Shown piece after piece: positions 43,330-52,021 of a DNA stretch of 64,000 nucleotides. Both the position numbers and the translations under genes were made by a program. The DNA comes from TMED14 sp963925545 (GTDB lineage Bacteria; Bacteroidota; Bacteroidia; Flavobacteriales; Schleiferiaceae). Numbering within the stretch: the first letter of the stretch is position 1; every line of letters begins with the position of its first letter. The stretch spans positions 3,893-67,892 of the forward strand of contig CAWUSA010000017.1 in NCBI GenBank assembly GCA_963925545.1, written 5' to 3'. The notes below the pieces were generated by a model. That model did no database searches, was not told the DNA's origin, and worked only from the letters and a program-made list of their open reading frames with translations.

Positions 43330-44482
43330 CGACCAACGCACGGTGCAAAGATATTTTCTTTAAGCTTAACCAAGGCCCAACGGAGGAAATCCCTGCAAAA
43401 ATCAATGCACCCCCTGCCATGACTGCATCCAGTGTGGATGGGACCCATGCTTGATTGGGGATATTCAGGGCTGAAGGTAGCCACAAGGATTGGCTGAAGT
43501 AGGCCATAAGTAGGCCTATGGCAGTGAAGCTAAGTGCTCCCATGACGATGAGGATATTCTGCCATGCCACCACTTGAAAGACCTGCCACCAAGTTGATCC
43601 CATTGCTCGCATTAAGGCATAATTGCTGCGATGTTCTCTGACATGTGCGTGCAAAAGCAGCAACAAACTAATGAAGCCGATCAATTGAAGCAGCAGGGTC
43701 ATTATTTGCATGATTTGACCTCCGCGATTGAGCCATGTCATCATGCGATTGCCCTCCATCGCTGGAGAGATGGCCATCATTTTTGATGCTTTCTGAATGC
43801 GTGCTGGCAACATCAATCGGGTCATGGGGTTGTCAATGGACGCCAGAACAGCTGTGTATGCATGGTCTTTGTCCTGATGGATGTCCCACACAGAGCTCAA
43901 TGGGGTGAATATGATGCGATCCCATGGGTTGCTGGCATCAACAATGCCAACCACACGGTAATCTTGGTGGGCGTGGTCGCCCAAGTCGTCTACCATGCCG
44001 TGGCTTCCATGAAAAACATCACCAACAGATAGATTGGAAGCCTGAGCAACGGTTGAACCAATCACAGCTTCCATGCTTTGCGACGGCCAACGCCCAGTCA
44101 ATCGACTCTCGCCAATATGCAACCAAGTTGCACTGTCACAGCCAAGGATGCGAAACTCACCCAGTTGATCACCATAGGCAAGTCGTCGCACATGGCGAAT
44201 GTCTGGGTGCTTGAGCCATTGTTCTGCTGTCTCCGACGGAATATTACCAGAGGCTGCGTCCACATGCAGCACATGTGCTAAAATGGACTGGGTTGGAGAT
44301 CCTTTAGCGCAGAGCAGCAAGTCAGTTCCGTCAAGGGAGTTTCTCAGCTGCATAGTCATCCCTTTTTCAGCGCGGTCCATCAGGGCCATGCCAATGAGGC
44401 CAAGGGATAGGACCAAAGCTATCATGCTTGCAGATCCCAAGCGATGACGCAAGCTTGCAAAGGCAAAGACAAGGGCCTTCAT
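43322..44482 (-). CDS. FtsX/MacB-like ABC transporter permease
   Basis: 386 residues: N-terminal transmembrane segment (SASMIALVLSLGLIGMALM), a ~220-residue periplasmic domain, and three C-terminal membrane helices (LLLQLIGFISLLLLLHA, ILIVMGALSFTAIGLLM, VMAGGALIFAGISSVGPW). This is the LolE/MacB/FtsX exporter topology, which extrudes lipoproteins or peptides from the inner membrane. Overlaps its ATPase by four bases and the DUF3299-like gene by eight. Confidence 0.88.
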   Translation of the reverse strand: MKALVFAFASLRHRLGSASMIALVLSLGLIGMALMDRAEKGMTMQLRNSLDGTDLLLCAKGSPTQSILAHVLHVDAASGNIPSETAEQWLKHPDIRHVRRLAYGDQLGEFRILGCDSATWLHIGESRLTGRWPSQSMEAVIGSTVAQASNLSVGDVFHGSHGMVDDLGDHAHQDYRVVGIVDASNPWDRIIFTPLSSVWDIHQDKDHAYTAVLASIDNPMTRLMLPARIQKASKMMAISPAMEGNRMMTWLNRGGQIMQIMTLLLQLIGFISLLLLLHAHVREHRSNYALMRAMGSTWWQVFQVVAWQNILIVMGALSFTAIGLLMAYFSQSLWLPSALNIPNQAWVPSTLDAVMAGGALIFAGISSVGPWLSLKKISLHRALVDA

Positions 44483-45114
44483 GATGGCGAAGGGAGTTGA
44501 ATGATGCGATCAGCCATGGCTGCTAGTGAGGCGTCATGTGTGGCTAATAGGACAGCGCATTGACTGACTTGCTGGTAGGCCTTCAGTGATTCGATCAAGG
44601 CAGTTGCATTGTCTCTATCTAATGAAGCAGTGGGTTCATCTGCTAGCAAAACAGGTGCGTCATGGCTGAAGGCTCTAATGGCACTGAGTCTTTGCTGCTC
44701 ACCAAGGCTTAAACTGTGCGCTTGTTGATGCATGCAATGCGTTAAGCCCAAGCGGTCTACCCAACTTTGCAGGTCACCTTGTGACCCCTTGCACCATTGG
44801 GCAAGGTCAAGGTTGCCCTTGACGGTCAGGCTGGGCCAGAAAAACGGACGCTGAGGAATGAACCCAACGCCTGATTGCCGCCATTCCGGCGGGCAATGCA
44901 TGCGGGTTAGCTGGCCGTGGTTGGCAATGGATACATGGCCAGAAGCAATGCCCTGCAAGCCAGCCAAGGCATGCATCCAAGTAGATTTGCCAGAGCCCGA
45001 GTTGCCGGTCATAATAACCAATTCTCCAGCCTGCAATTGTAAGGGAGGGAAGATCAATTGCCGGTCAATGCCAACAGGAACAGTTAATTCAGATGCTTGT
45101 AGGATGTTATCCAT
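44479..45114 (-). CDS. LolD/MacB-like ABC transporter ATP-binding protein
   Basis: 211 residues, complete ABC ATPase: Walker A TGNSGSGKST, a Q-loop segment SGVGFIPQRPFF, signature LSLGEQQRLSAI, Walker B VLLADEPTASLD, H-loop LATHDASL. Size and motifs match the LolD family. First gene of the operon ATPase-permease-DUF3299-like-dihydroorotase-like. The divergent neighbour 74 bp away encodes a secreted Cys-pair repeat protein. Confidence 0.93.
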   Translation of the reverse strand: MDNILQASELTVPVGIDRQLIFPPLQLQAGELVIMTGNSGSGKSTWMHALAGLQGIASGHVSIANHGQLTRMHCPPEWRQSGVGFIPQRPFFWPSLTVKGNLDLAQWCKGSQGDLQSWVDRLGLTHCMHQQAHSLSLGEQQRLSAIRAFSHDAPVLLADEPTASLDRDNATALIESLKAYQQVSQCAVLLATHDASLAAMADRIIQLPSPS

Positions 45115-45187
45115 GTGCTCAAAAGTAGGCGATTCATTCTATGGTCTAAAGCCCTTACATTAGCAAGCTAAAATAATTCAACTATTC

Positions 45188-45550
45188 ATGAAAAAACTAT
45201 TCACTATACTACTTGCCATAACCTTAGTATTCCAAGTGAATGCTCAAGAATCACCTGAGTCTGCGACGGAATCGGTTACGGTTTCCAGCTCTATTGAAGC
45301 TGACGAGCAGTCAGAAGCGAAGAAGCCTTGCTGCAAGGACTCAGACGAAGCAAAGAAGTCTTGCTGTAAGAAGTCAGACGAAGCAAAGGAGTCTTGCTGC
45401 AAGAAGTCAGACGAAGCAAAGAAGTCTTGCTGTAAGAAAGATGGAGATAAAGCATCCTGTGACAAGTCCAAGTGCAAACAAGGCACAGAAAAGGCTCATT
45501 CCTGCACATCTGATTGCGCCACAAGTGGAGATTGCCCTCACAAGAAATAA
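45188..45550 (+). CDS. Secreted Cys-Cys repeat protein, probable metal binder
   Basis: 120 residues. Signal peptide MKKLFTILLAITLVFQVNAQ, an acidic spacer, then four tandem ~11-residue repeats of the form S-D-E-A-K-K-S-C-C-K-K, followed by a further Cys-rich tail (CDKSKCKQ, HSCTSDC, GDCPHKK). Paired Cys next to Lys and Glu, plus a His, suggest metal or thiol chemistry in the periplasm. It is divergent from a LolD/LolE-like operon with 74 bp in between. It ends 42 bp before a terminator hairpin. I know no characterised homologue. Confidence 0.72.
   Translation: MKKLFTILLAITLVFQVNAQESPESATESVTVSSSIEADEQSEAKKPCCKDSDEAKKSCCKKSDEAKESCCKKSDEAKKSCCKKDGDKASCDKSKCKQGTEKAHSCTSDCATSGDCPHKK
45311..45439 (+). 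repeat. 33-bp tandem coding repeat
   Basis: Three near-identical 33-bp units (45341-45373, 45374-45406, 45407-45439) differing at only a few positions, preceded by a more diverged 30-bp unit (45311-45340). They encode the S-D-E-A-K-(K/E)-S-C-C-K-K repeats. High DNA identity indicates recent expansion or gene conversion. Confidence 0.9.
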
Positions 45551-45591
45551 GCATTGATTTCAGGCTAACAAGTCTGAGTCAACTGTTCATG

Positions 45592-45622
45592 CCCACCTGG
45601 CTTTTGCCTGGTGGGTTTTTTT
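45592..45622 (+). terminator. Rho-independent terminator after the Cys-repeat gene
   Basis: A 10-bp stem (CCCACCTGGC with GCCTGGTGGG, one mismatch) around a TTTT loop, followed by a run of seven T. It follows the Cys-repeat gene by 42 bp and isolates it from ffh. Confidence 0.85.
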
Positions 45623-45667
45623 ATGCTTTCATTGCACGCAAAGGCGTATTTGCTATGGCACATTGGC

Positions 45668-45675
45668 TAACTTTG
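45668..45675 (+). promoter_or_regulatory. TAnnTTTG -7 motif for ffh
   Basis: TAACTTTG is an exact match to the Bacteroidota -7 consensus, ending 17 bases before the ffh ATG. Confidence 0.6.
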
Positions 45676-45692
45676 CATCCAATCCTAGCATC

Positions 45693-47021
45693 ATGTTTGA
45701 GAACCTAAGTGACAGAATAGAAGGAGCCATTCATCGGCTTAGTGGGCGTAGCAGCATCACAGATATTAACATTGCAGATGCTGTCAAAGACATCCGTAAG
45801 GCCTTGGTAGAGGCGGATGTTAACTACAAAATAGCTAAACGATTCACCGACAAGGTCAAGGCTGACGCCATGGGCGAAAAAGTGATCAAGGCCCTTGAGC
45901 CTGGTCAGGCCATGGTGAAGATTGTTCGCGACAACATGGCTGAGCTGATGGGAGGCACTGCTTCAGAGATTGTTGAGGGCAGTGGACTTCAGACAATTCT
46001 GATGGCTGGACTGCAAGGGTCAGGTAAGACAACCTTCACGGCAAAGCTGGGCAATCGCCTGAAAGCAAAAAAAGGACGAAAAGTGATGCTTGTAGCTGCA
46101 GATGTGCATCGACCTGCAGCAATAGACCAGTTGCAAACCCTGGGTGAATCTATAGGTGTCGAGGTCTTCGCTATGCCTGAAAGCAAAGATCCCGTTTATA
46201 TTACCAAGCAAGCACAAGTAAAAGCAAAAGCAGAAGGCTTCAACTACCTCATGATTGATACCGCTGGTCGCTTAGCCATCGATGAGGTGATGATGGATGA
46301 AATACGCGCCATTCACGATGCGGTATCTCCGCAGGAAACGCTGTTTGTCGTCGATGCTATGACAGGTCAAGATGCCGTGAACACCGCTAAGGCCTTTCAT
46401 GAGGTGCTGGATTTAAGTGGTGTGGTTCTCACTAAATTGGATGGCGACACAAGAGGTGGAGCAGCCTTGTCGATTCGTTCCGTTGTGGATGTGCCTATTA
46501 AATTCATTGGCACTGGGGAGAAAATGGAGGCTCTGGATGTTTTTCATCCCGAGCGCATGGCAGACCGAATCCTTGGCATGGGTGATGTTCTCACCTTGGT
46601 GGAAAAAGCACAGGAACAGTTTGATGAAGCAGCAGCGCGCAAGGTCTCCAAGAGAATTGCGACCAACACTTTTGGCTTTGATGACTTCCTGGATCAGATC
46701 CGGCAAATGAAAAAAATGGGCAACATGAAGGACATGATGGGTATGATCCCCGGGATGGGTAAAGCCATGAAGGGGGTTGATATCCCAGATGATGCTTTTG
46801 TGTCCATCGAGGCCATCATTCAATCAATGACACCTGCTGAACGTCGAGATGCAAAGCTAATTAACGGCAGCAGGCGATCGCGCATTGCAATGGGAAGTGG
46901 CACATCCGTAGTTGAGGTCAACAAGTTACTCAAGCAATTTTCAGGCATGAGTAAAATGATGAAAATGATGCAGGGCAAAGGTGGCAAAGCAGCCATGATG
47001 CAAATGATGAAAGGACGATAA
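45693..47021 (+). CDS. ffh: Signal recognition particle GTPase Ffh
   Basis: About 442 residues. N domain MFENLSDRIEGAIHRL, G domain with GLQGSGKTTFTAKL, DTAGR and TKLDGDTRGGAAL, and a Met-rich M domain (QIRQMKKMGNMKDMMGMIPG) that binds 4.5S RNA and signal sequences. The ATG at 45693 is preferred over an upstream in-frame start inside the promoter region. folD begins immediately after the stop. Confidence 0.97.
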   Translation: MFENLSDRIEGAIHRLSGRSSITDINIADAVKDIRKALVEADVNYKIAKRFTDKVKADAMGEKVIKALEPGQAMVKIVRDNMAELMGGTASEIVEGSGLQTILMAGLQGSGKTTFTAKLGNRLKAKKGRKVMLVAADVHRPAAIDQLQTLGESIGVEVFAMPESKDPVYITKQAQVKAKAEGFNYLMIDTAGRLAIDEVMMDEIRAIHDAVSPQETLFVVDAMTGQDAVNTAKAFHEVLDLSGVVLTKLDGDTRGGAALSIRSVVDVPIKFIGTGEKMEALDVFHPERMADRILGMGDVLTLVEKAQEQFDEAAARKVSKRIATNTFGFDDFLDQIRQMKKMGNMKDMMGMIPGMGKAMKGVDIPDDAFVSIEAIIQSMTPAERRDAKLINGSRRSRIAMGSGTSVVEVNKLLKQFSGMSKMMKMMQGKGGKAAMMQMMKGR

Positions 47022-47876
47022 ATGGCTACCCTATTGTACGGCAAAGAAGCCGCGACATCCTACAAACAGCAAATCAAGCAAGCTGTTGATTCAGCTCAGT
47101 CAGAAGGTTTAGGGAAACCCCATTTGGCAGCTATCATGGTAGGGGAAGATCCAGCCAGCGCGGCCTATGTCAGGGGTAAGGTGAAGGATTGTGATCAGGT
47201 TGGTTTTGATTCAACGCTAATACGACTTCCAGATAATGTCCCTGAATCTGACCTGCTGGCAGCTATTCATGGCCTCAACAACGACGACGCCATTGATGGT
47301 TTCATTGTGCAATTGCCTTTGCCTGATCACATCGATGACAAGGCCGTCTTGATGGCTATTGATCCCAAAAAGGATGTGGATGGATTCCATCCAGAGAATA
47401 TTGGCCGAATGGCTCTTGGGTTGTCAACCTATTTGCCGGCCACACCATATGGCATTCAATTGCTTCTCAAGTATTACCAAATAGACCCTTCAGGTCAACG
47501 TGTATTGGTGATTGGTCGATCTCAAATTGTTGGTTCACCAATGAGCATACTCCTAAGCAGGAATCAGGAAATGGGCAATGCCACTGTGACGCTGGCTCAT
47601 TCTAGAACCTTAGACATCAAAGGCATCGCTCAGCAATCGGACATCATCATTGCAGCCCTGGGGAAGCCAGGTTTTGTCACAGCGGACATGGTGAAGAAAG
47701 GTGCCATTGTGATTGATGTTGGTATCAATCGCGTGGACGGTAAATTGGTTGGTGATGTGGACTTTAAACAGGTTGAGTTTGTGGCTTCTGCGATCACACC
47801 CGTGCCGGGTGGCGTTGGTTTGATGACACGTGTTGGCTTGCTAATGAACACTTTACAAGCAGCTTATGGCCATTGA
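47022..47876 (+). CDS. folD: Methylenetetrahydrofolate dehydrogenase/cyclohydrolase FolD
   Basis: 284 residues. GEDPASAAYVRGKVKDCDQVGF contains the catalytic Tyr and Lys, GFIVQLPLPDHID and GRSQIVGSPMSILLS complete the signatures, and TPVPGGVGLMTRVGLLMNT is the closing motif. It interconverts 5,10-methylene-THF and 10-formyl-THF. Begins right after ffh and overlaps queE by 11 bases. Confidence 0.97.
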   Translation: MATLLYGKEAATSYKQQIKQAVDSAQSEGLGKPHLAAIMVGEDPASAAYVRGKVKDCDQVGFDSTLIRLPDNVPESDLLAAIHGLNNDDAIDGFIVQLPLPDHIDDKAVLMAIDPKKDVDGFHPENIGRMALGLSTYLPATPYGIQLLLKYYQIDPSGQRVLVIGRSQIVGSPMSILLSRNQEMGNATVTLAHSRTLDIKGIAQQSDIIIAALGKPGFVTADMVKKGAIVIDVGINRVDGKLVGDVDFKQVEFVASAITPVPGGVGLMTRVGLLMNTLQAAYGH

Positions 47877-48468
47877 ACAATTGCCATTGATGGAGCATTT
47901 TCGCAGCATTCAGGGCGAGGGCTACCACACAGGTTTGACTTCTTATTTTCTTCGTATTGGCGGCTGTGACGTTGGCTGTCATTGGTGTGACGTTAAGGAG
48001 TCATGGGACGCAAGTAAACATCCGATGACTGAAGTTCAGGCCGTCATCGATTTACCTGCAGAGCATGATCAAGTCGCTGTGATTACTGGTGGCGAGCCCA
48101 TGATGTGGGACATGGGTAGCCTGACAAAGGGGCTCAATGACCGATCCATCCGAACCCATTTAGAGACCTCAGGTGCATACCCGCACAGCGGGACTTGGGA
48201 CTGGGTTTGCCTGTCACCAAAGAAAACCATGTCAACCATACCTGTTTGGTACACCTTAGCTGATGAATTGAAGGTCATCATTCACAATGCGCATGATTTG
48301 CAATGGGCTCAAGCGCATGCAGATAAAGTGAATGAAGACTGCGTGTTGTATTTGCAGCCTGAGTGGAGCAAGCGTGAGACAATTTTGCCATCAATAATTG
48401 CACACCTTGAGGCTCATCCTGAATGGAAGCTCTCGCTTCAGACGCACAAATACCTTGGAATGCCCTAA
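47866..48468 (+). CDS. queE: 7-carboxy-7-deazaguanine synthase QueE
   Basis: 200 residues, a small radical-SAM protein: MEHFRSIQGEGYHTGLTSYF and the cluster motif CDVGCHWCDV (C-x3-C-x2-C). VAVITGGEPM follows. It makes 7-carboxy-7-deazaguanine from carboxytetrahydropterin, the QueD product, on the way to preQ0 and queuosine. Starts inside folD and overlaps the convergent RelA/SpoT gene by four bases. Confidence 0.95.
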   Translation: MAIEQLPLMEHFRSIQGEGYHTGLTSYFLRIGGCDVGCHWCDVKESWDASKHPMTEVQAVIDLPAEHDQVAVITGGEPMMWDMGSLTKGLNDRSIRTHLETSGAYPHSGTWDWVCLSPKKTMSTIPVWYTLADELKVIIHNAHDLQWAQAHADKVNEDCVLYLQPEWSKRETILPSIIAHLEAHPEWKLSLQTHKYLGMP

Positions 48469-50678
48469 AGATTAGGACTCTGGTAAACGCGTTGTTTGAT
48501 GGCGCGAGTTACTTCAGTGACACCTTGAATGGCTCTGATTCGTTGAGCCAATGAGCTCAAATGGGTTTGGTCTAAGACCCTGAGTGCTACGCTGCCACGG
48601 AAAACACCTTCCGCTGCATCGATGTGAAAGGATCTGATATCAACATTTAACTCATTGGACAACAGTTTGGTGATCTCATGAATCAATCCCAGCCTGTCGC
48701 CGCCAGTGAAGGTGAGGGTTGCATTGAATTTTTTCTTATTTCCTGTCGCCCATTTTGCCACCAAGATTCGATCTGCAAATTGACCTTGAAGTTCAATCGC
48801 TTGCTTGCAGTCTACGCGATGGACAACAATGCCATCACGAATGATGTACCCAAAGATGTTGTCGCCAGAAATAGGGGAACAACAAGGCGCCATTTGATGT
48901 GCTAGAACCACTTCGTCAGGGCCAAAGACAATGCGTTTTGCATCCTCTGGCAGCAGAGGTAGGTTGATTTTGGGCTTGAAACGACGAAGTAGATTCTTGT
49001 AGAAGCCACCGGTTTGGTCTTGAATAAATCCTCTGAAATCATGACTTGAGCACTCCCCAGAACCAAACCTAAGGAATACTTCCTGCTGGTTCTTGACGGA
49101 AAAATAGTTGACCATTTTCTGTAAATTACTCTGATTGAGTTCAAATTTTGATTTAGCTGCCATGCGCTCAACCATACGCTGGCCTCTATCTGAAGATTTT
49201 TTGTCCAGGTCTTTGAGGTAGGTTTTGATTTTGGATTGAGCCTTCGGGGTTTTTACCCATTCCAACCATTCCTCGCTGGGGTGCTGCTTGTCAGCGGTAA
49301 TAATGAACACTTGGTCGCCCGAGGTGAGTTTATGGCTCAAGGGCACAAGCTGGCCATTCACTTTTGCCCCAAGTATGTGCATCCCTATGTCCGAGTGAAT
49401 ATCAAAGGCCATATCTATTGGGGTTGCATGCTTTGGGAGGGTGAGCATTTGTCCGCGTGGGGTGAAAACAAAAATCTCCTCAGTGAATAGTTGCAATTTG
49501 AACTGATCCACAAATTCAATGGCAGATTCGCTCTGGCCTTCAATGGCCTGCCGGATTGAGTTAACCCAAATATCCAATGCTGGGCTGTCACTTGCGTCCT
49601 CTTTGTATCGCCAATGGGCTGCATAGCCTTGTTCAGCAGCGTCATCCATGCGTTTGGATCGGATTTGCACTTCAATCCATTGCCCCTCAGGCCCCATGAC
49701 GGTGATATGTAAAGACTCATAGCCATTGGCCTTTGGTGTGGTAATCCAGTCACGCAGGCGGCGAGGATTGGGCCTGAAGACACTGGTTATCAATGAGTAA
49801 GCCTGCCAACAATCAATTTTTTCCTTTTTCACTGTTGACTCAATGATGATTCGAATGGCGAATTTGTCGTAGACTTCGTCAAAGCCAATGTGTTGATTCA
49901 ACATTTTTCGCCGAATGGAGAAAACCCCTTTGTTTCGTCGTTTGATCTGAAATTTTAGGTGCTCTGACCTGAGTAAGGAGTCAATGTTGTTTGTGAACCG
50001 CTTGAGATACAGCTGGTCGTGAGCTCTAGAGTGGTCCAACTTTTCTTCAAGTTCTTCATACACATCAGGCTCAGTGTATTTCAAGCCCAAGTCTTCAAAC
50101 TCTTGTTTGATGTTGTACAGCCCCATTCGGTGTGCCAAGGGGGCGAATATGTACAAAGTTTCTGAAGCAATTTTTAGCTGCTTGTGAAAGGGCATGCCTT
50201 CAAGCGTTCTCATGTTGTGCAAGCGATCAGCCATCTTGATTATGATCACGCGAACGTCATCAGAAATACTCATCAAAAGCTTCTTGAAATTCTCAGACTG
50301 CATGGATGTTGCCTGATTGTCAAAGACGCCTTGGATTTTGGTTAACCCAATAACCATCTGAGCAATGTCATCCCCAAACAAATCAACCAACTGCTTCGAC
50401 GTGATGTCGGAGTCTTCAATCACGTCATGCAAGAGGGCGGCAGCAGTGGATTGAGGGCCTAGGCCAATGTCGCGCGCGACAATCAAGGCGACCTCTAGGG
50501 GGTGTAGAATATAGGGCTCACCTGTTTTTCTTTTCACGCCTTGGTGGGCGTCGTCAGCCATCCTGAAGGCTCGGCGTATCAATTCGCGATCGGCTTTGTC
50601 GCCCCCTCGGGCATCGAGGCTTCGCAACAAGCTTCGCAGCTTGTTTTGGGTTACTTTTTTGTAGTCAGGTCGTTCCAT
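48465..50678 (-). CDS. Bifunctional RelA/SpoT-type (p)ppGpp synthetase/hydrolase
   Basis: 737 residues. HD hydrolase domain (LHDVIEDSDIT and MADRLHNMRTL), synthetase domain (ANGYESLHITVMGPEGQWIEVQIRS split across the G-loop region), TGS domain (FTPRGQMLTLPKHATPIDMAF) and ACT-like C-terminus (RVLDQTHLSSLAQRIRAIQGV). An intact HD motif suggests it can hydrolyse as well as make (p)ppGpp. It overlaps fumarylacetoacetase by 28 bp at its 5' end. Confidence 0.95.
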   Translation of the reverse strand: MERPDYKKVTQNKLRSLLRSLDARGGDKADRELIRRAFRMADDAHQGVKRKTGEPYILHPLEVALIVARDIGLGPQSTAAALLHDVIEDSDITSKQLVDLFGDDIAQMVIGLTKIQGVFDNQATSMQSENFKKLLMSISDDVRVIIIKMADRLHNMRTLEGMPFHKQLKIASETLYIFAPLAHRMGLYNIKQEFEDLGLKYTEPDVYEELEEKLDHSRAHDQLYLKRFTNNIDSLLRSEHLKFQIKRRNKGVFSIRRKMLNQHIGFDEVYDKFAIRIIIESTVKKEKIDCWQAYSLITSVFRPNPRRLRDWITTPKANGYESLHITVMGPEGQWIEVQIRSKRMDDAAEQGYAAHWRYKEDASDSPALDIWVNSIRQAIEGQSESAIEFVDQFKLQLFTEEIFVFTPRGQMLTLPKHATPIDMAFDIHSDIGMHILGAKVNGQLVPLSHKLTSGDQVFIITADKQHPSEEWLEWVKTPKAQSKIKTYLKDLDKKSSDRGQRMVERMAAKSKFELNQSNLQKMVNYFSVKNQQEVFLRFGSGECSSHDFRGFIQDQTGGFYKNLLRRFKPKINLPLLPEDAKRIVFGPDEVVLAHQMAPCCSPISGDNIFGYIIRDGIVVHRVDCKQAIELQGQFADRILVAKWATGNKKKFNATLTFTGGDRLGLIHEITKLLSNELNVDIRSFHIDAAEGVFRGSVALRVLDQTHLSSLAQRIRAIQGVTEVTRAIKQRVYQSPNL

Positions 50679-51928
50679 GGTTGAGCTGGTAACAATTTAG
50701 CACTAACCTCGCCAAATCCGATGCGAAGACCTGCTTTTTCTGCGTGCCCAGTCATGGTTACGGTGTCACCGTCTTCAATGAAGGATCGTTGACCGCCACC
50801 TTTCATTGCAATGGGTTCTGTGCCATTCCAACTCAGCTCAAGCATGCTGCCATATGAGCCTTTGTCTTTGCCTGATATGGTTCCGGATGCCATGGTGTCA
50901 CCTGCCTGGATCAAGCAACCATTGATGCTGTGATGTGCCAATTGTTGCGCCATGCTCCAATACATGTATTTGAAATTGCTTGTGCTTACCTGTGTGGCTT
51001 GACCCTTTTCAGGTGTTATGCTCACATCCAGTTGGATGTCCAAATTGCATGCTGAGCGATCTTGCTGTAAGTAGGGAAGGGGCTGAACGTCATCCTGTGA
51101 TGGCGCGGGGGTTCGGAAGGGCGCTAGGGCATCCAATGTCACAATCCATGGTGACATACTGGAGGCAAAGTTTTTTGCAAGGAAAGGTCCCAGTGGCACG
51201 TATTCCCATTGCTGGATGTCACGTGCAGACCAGTCATTGAACAAGGTCAATCCAAAAATGTGAGATTCAGCTTGATCAACAGCAATGCTTGAGCCACCAG
51301 TAGGTCCAGACCCTGTGATGAAGGCAATTTCTAACTCAAAATCAACCTTAATGGATGGGCCAAAGGTTGGCTTGTCATCGGACGGTGCTTTGCGTTGGCC
51401 GTTAGGCCGGTGAATGGGCGTTCCTGAAGGCATAATGGTTGAACTTCTGCCATGGTAGCCAACGGGAATGTGTAGCCAATTGGGAAGCAAAGCATTGTTT
51501 GGATCCCTGAACATGGTGCCAACATTGGTGGCATGCTCAATGGATGAGTAAAAATCAGTGTAGTCAGGGATGTGAATGGGTAGGTTGACATCGACATCAG
51601 TCAAGGCAAGCACAATCTCATGCATGTGATTTGAACCTTCAAGTGCTGACCCAGCACTGAATAGCGCCTGCAAGCTTGATCTAACCGCACGCCAAGTTGG
51701 TTGTCCCATGGCAATGAAGTCATTCAGTAGGGCCTGATTGAAAAGGCCATTTGGCAAGTCTAATGCGTCAAAATAGCCCAACTGCTGCAGTGCGGATAAG
51801 TCGATGACTTGGTCGCCAATGCGGCTCGCGCAAACCTCCACGCCACCTGATCGTGTGACGGAGCCAAAGGGGATATTCCCCAAGGGAAAATCAGAATGGG
51901 AAGGGATAGGTAAAAAACTCTGCAGCAT
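50651..51928 (-). CDS. Fumarylacetoacetase
   Basis: About 425 residues. FGSVTRSGGVEVCASRIGDQ N-domain, DFYSSIEHATNVGTMFRDP (catalytic-region His and metal Asp), VGYHGRSSTIMPSGTPI, LFNDWSARDIQQWEYVPLGPFL, and MASGTISGKDKGSYGSMLEL are hallmarks. It is the last enzyme of tyrosine/phenylalanine degradation, splitting fumarylacetoacetate to fumarate and acetoacetate. The ATG at 51928 is used. Other hgd/maiA genes are not in view. Confidence 0.95.
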   Translation of the reverse strand: MLQSFLPIPSHSDFPLGNIPFGSVTRSGGVEVCASRIGDQVIDLSALQQLGYFDALDLPNGLFNQALLNDFIAMGQPTWRAVRSSLQALFSAGSALEGSNHMHEIVLALTDVDVNLPIHIPDYTDFYSSIEHATNVGTMFRDPNNALLPNWLHIPVGYHGRSSTIMPSGTPIHRPNGQRKAPSDDKPTFGPSIKVDFELEIAFITGSGPTGGSSIAVDQAESHIFGLTLFNDWSARDIQQWEYVPLGPFLAKNFASSMSPWIVTLDALAPFRTPAPSQDDVQPLPYLQQDRSACNLDIQLDVSITPEKGQATQVSTSNFKYMYWSMAQQLAHHSINGCLIQAGDTMASGTISGKDKGSYGSMLELSWNGTEPIAMKGGGQRSFIEDGDTVTMTGHAEKAGLRIGFGEVSAKLLPAQPWNDLTTKK

Positions 51929-52021
51929 CGGACAGGTGTTTGATGGTTGTACTTGTAAACTGCAAGTTACCCCAACATGCGTTGTTGCCGATAGCATCCC
52001 GCACTATTCACGGGCATAAAT

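Noticed and set aside
45311..45439. Possible CRISPR-like array
   Set aside because: Units are contiguous coding repeats with no spacers.
45240..45557. Overlapping repeat-containing frames on both strands at the Cys-repeat gene
   Set aside because: These are shadows of the in-frame 33-bp repeat; only the frame with the signal peptide is credible.
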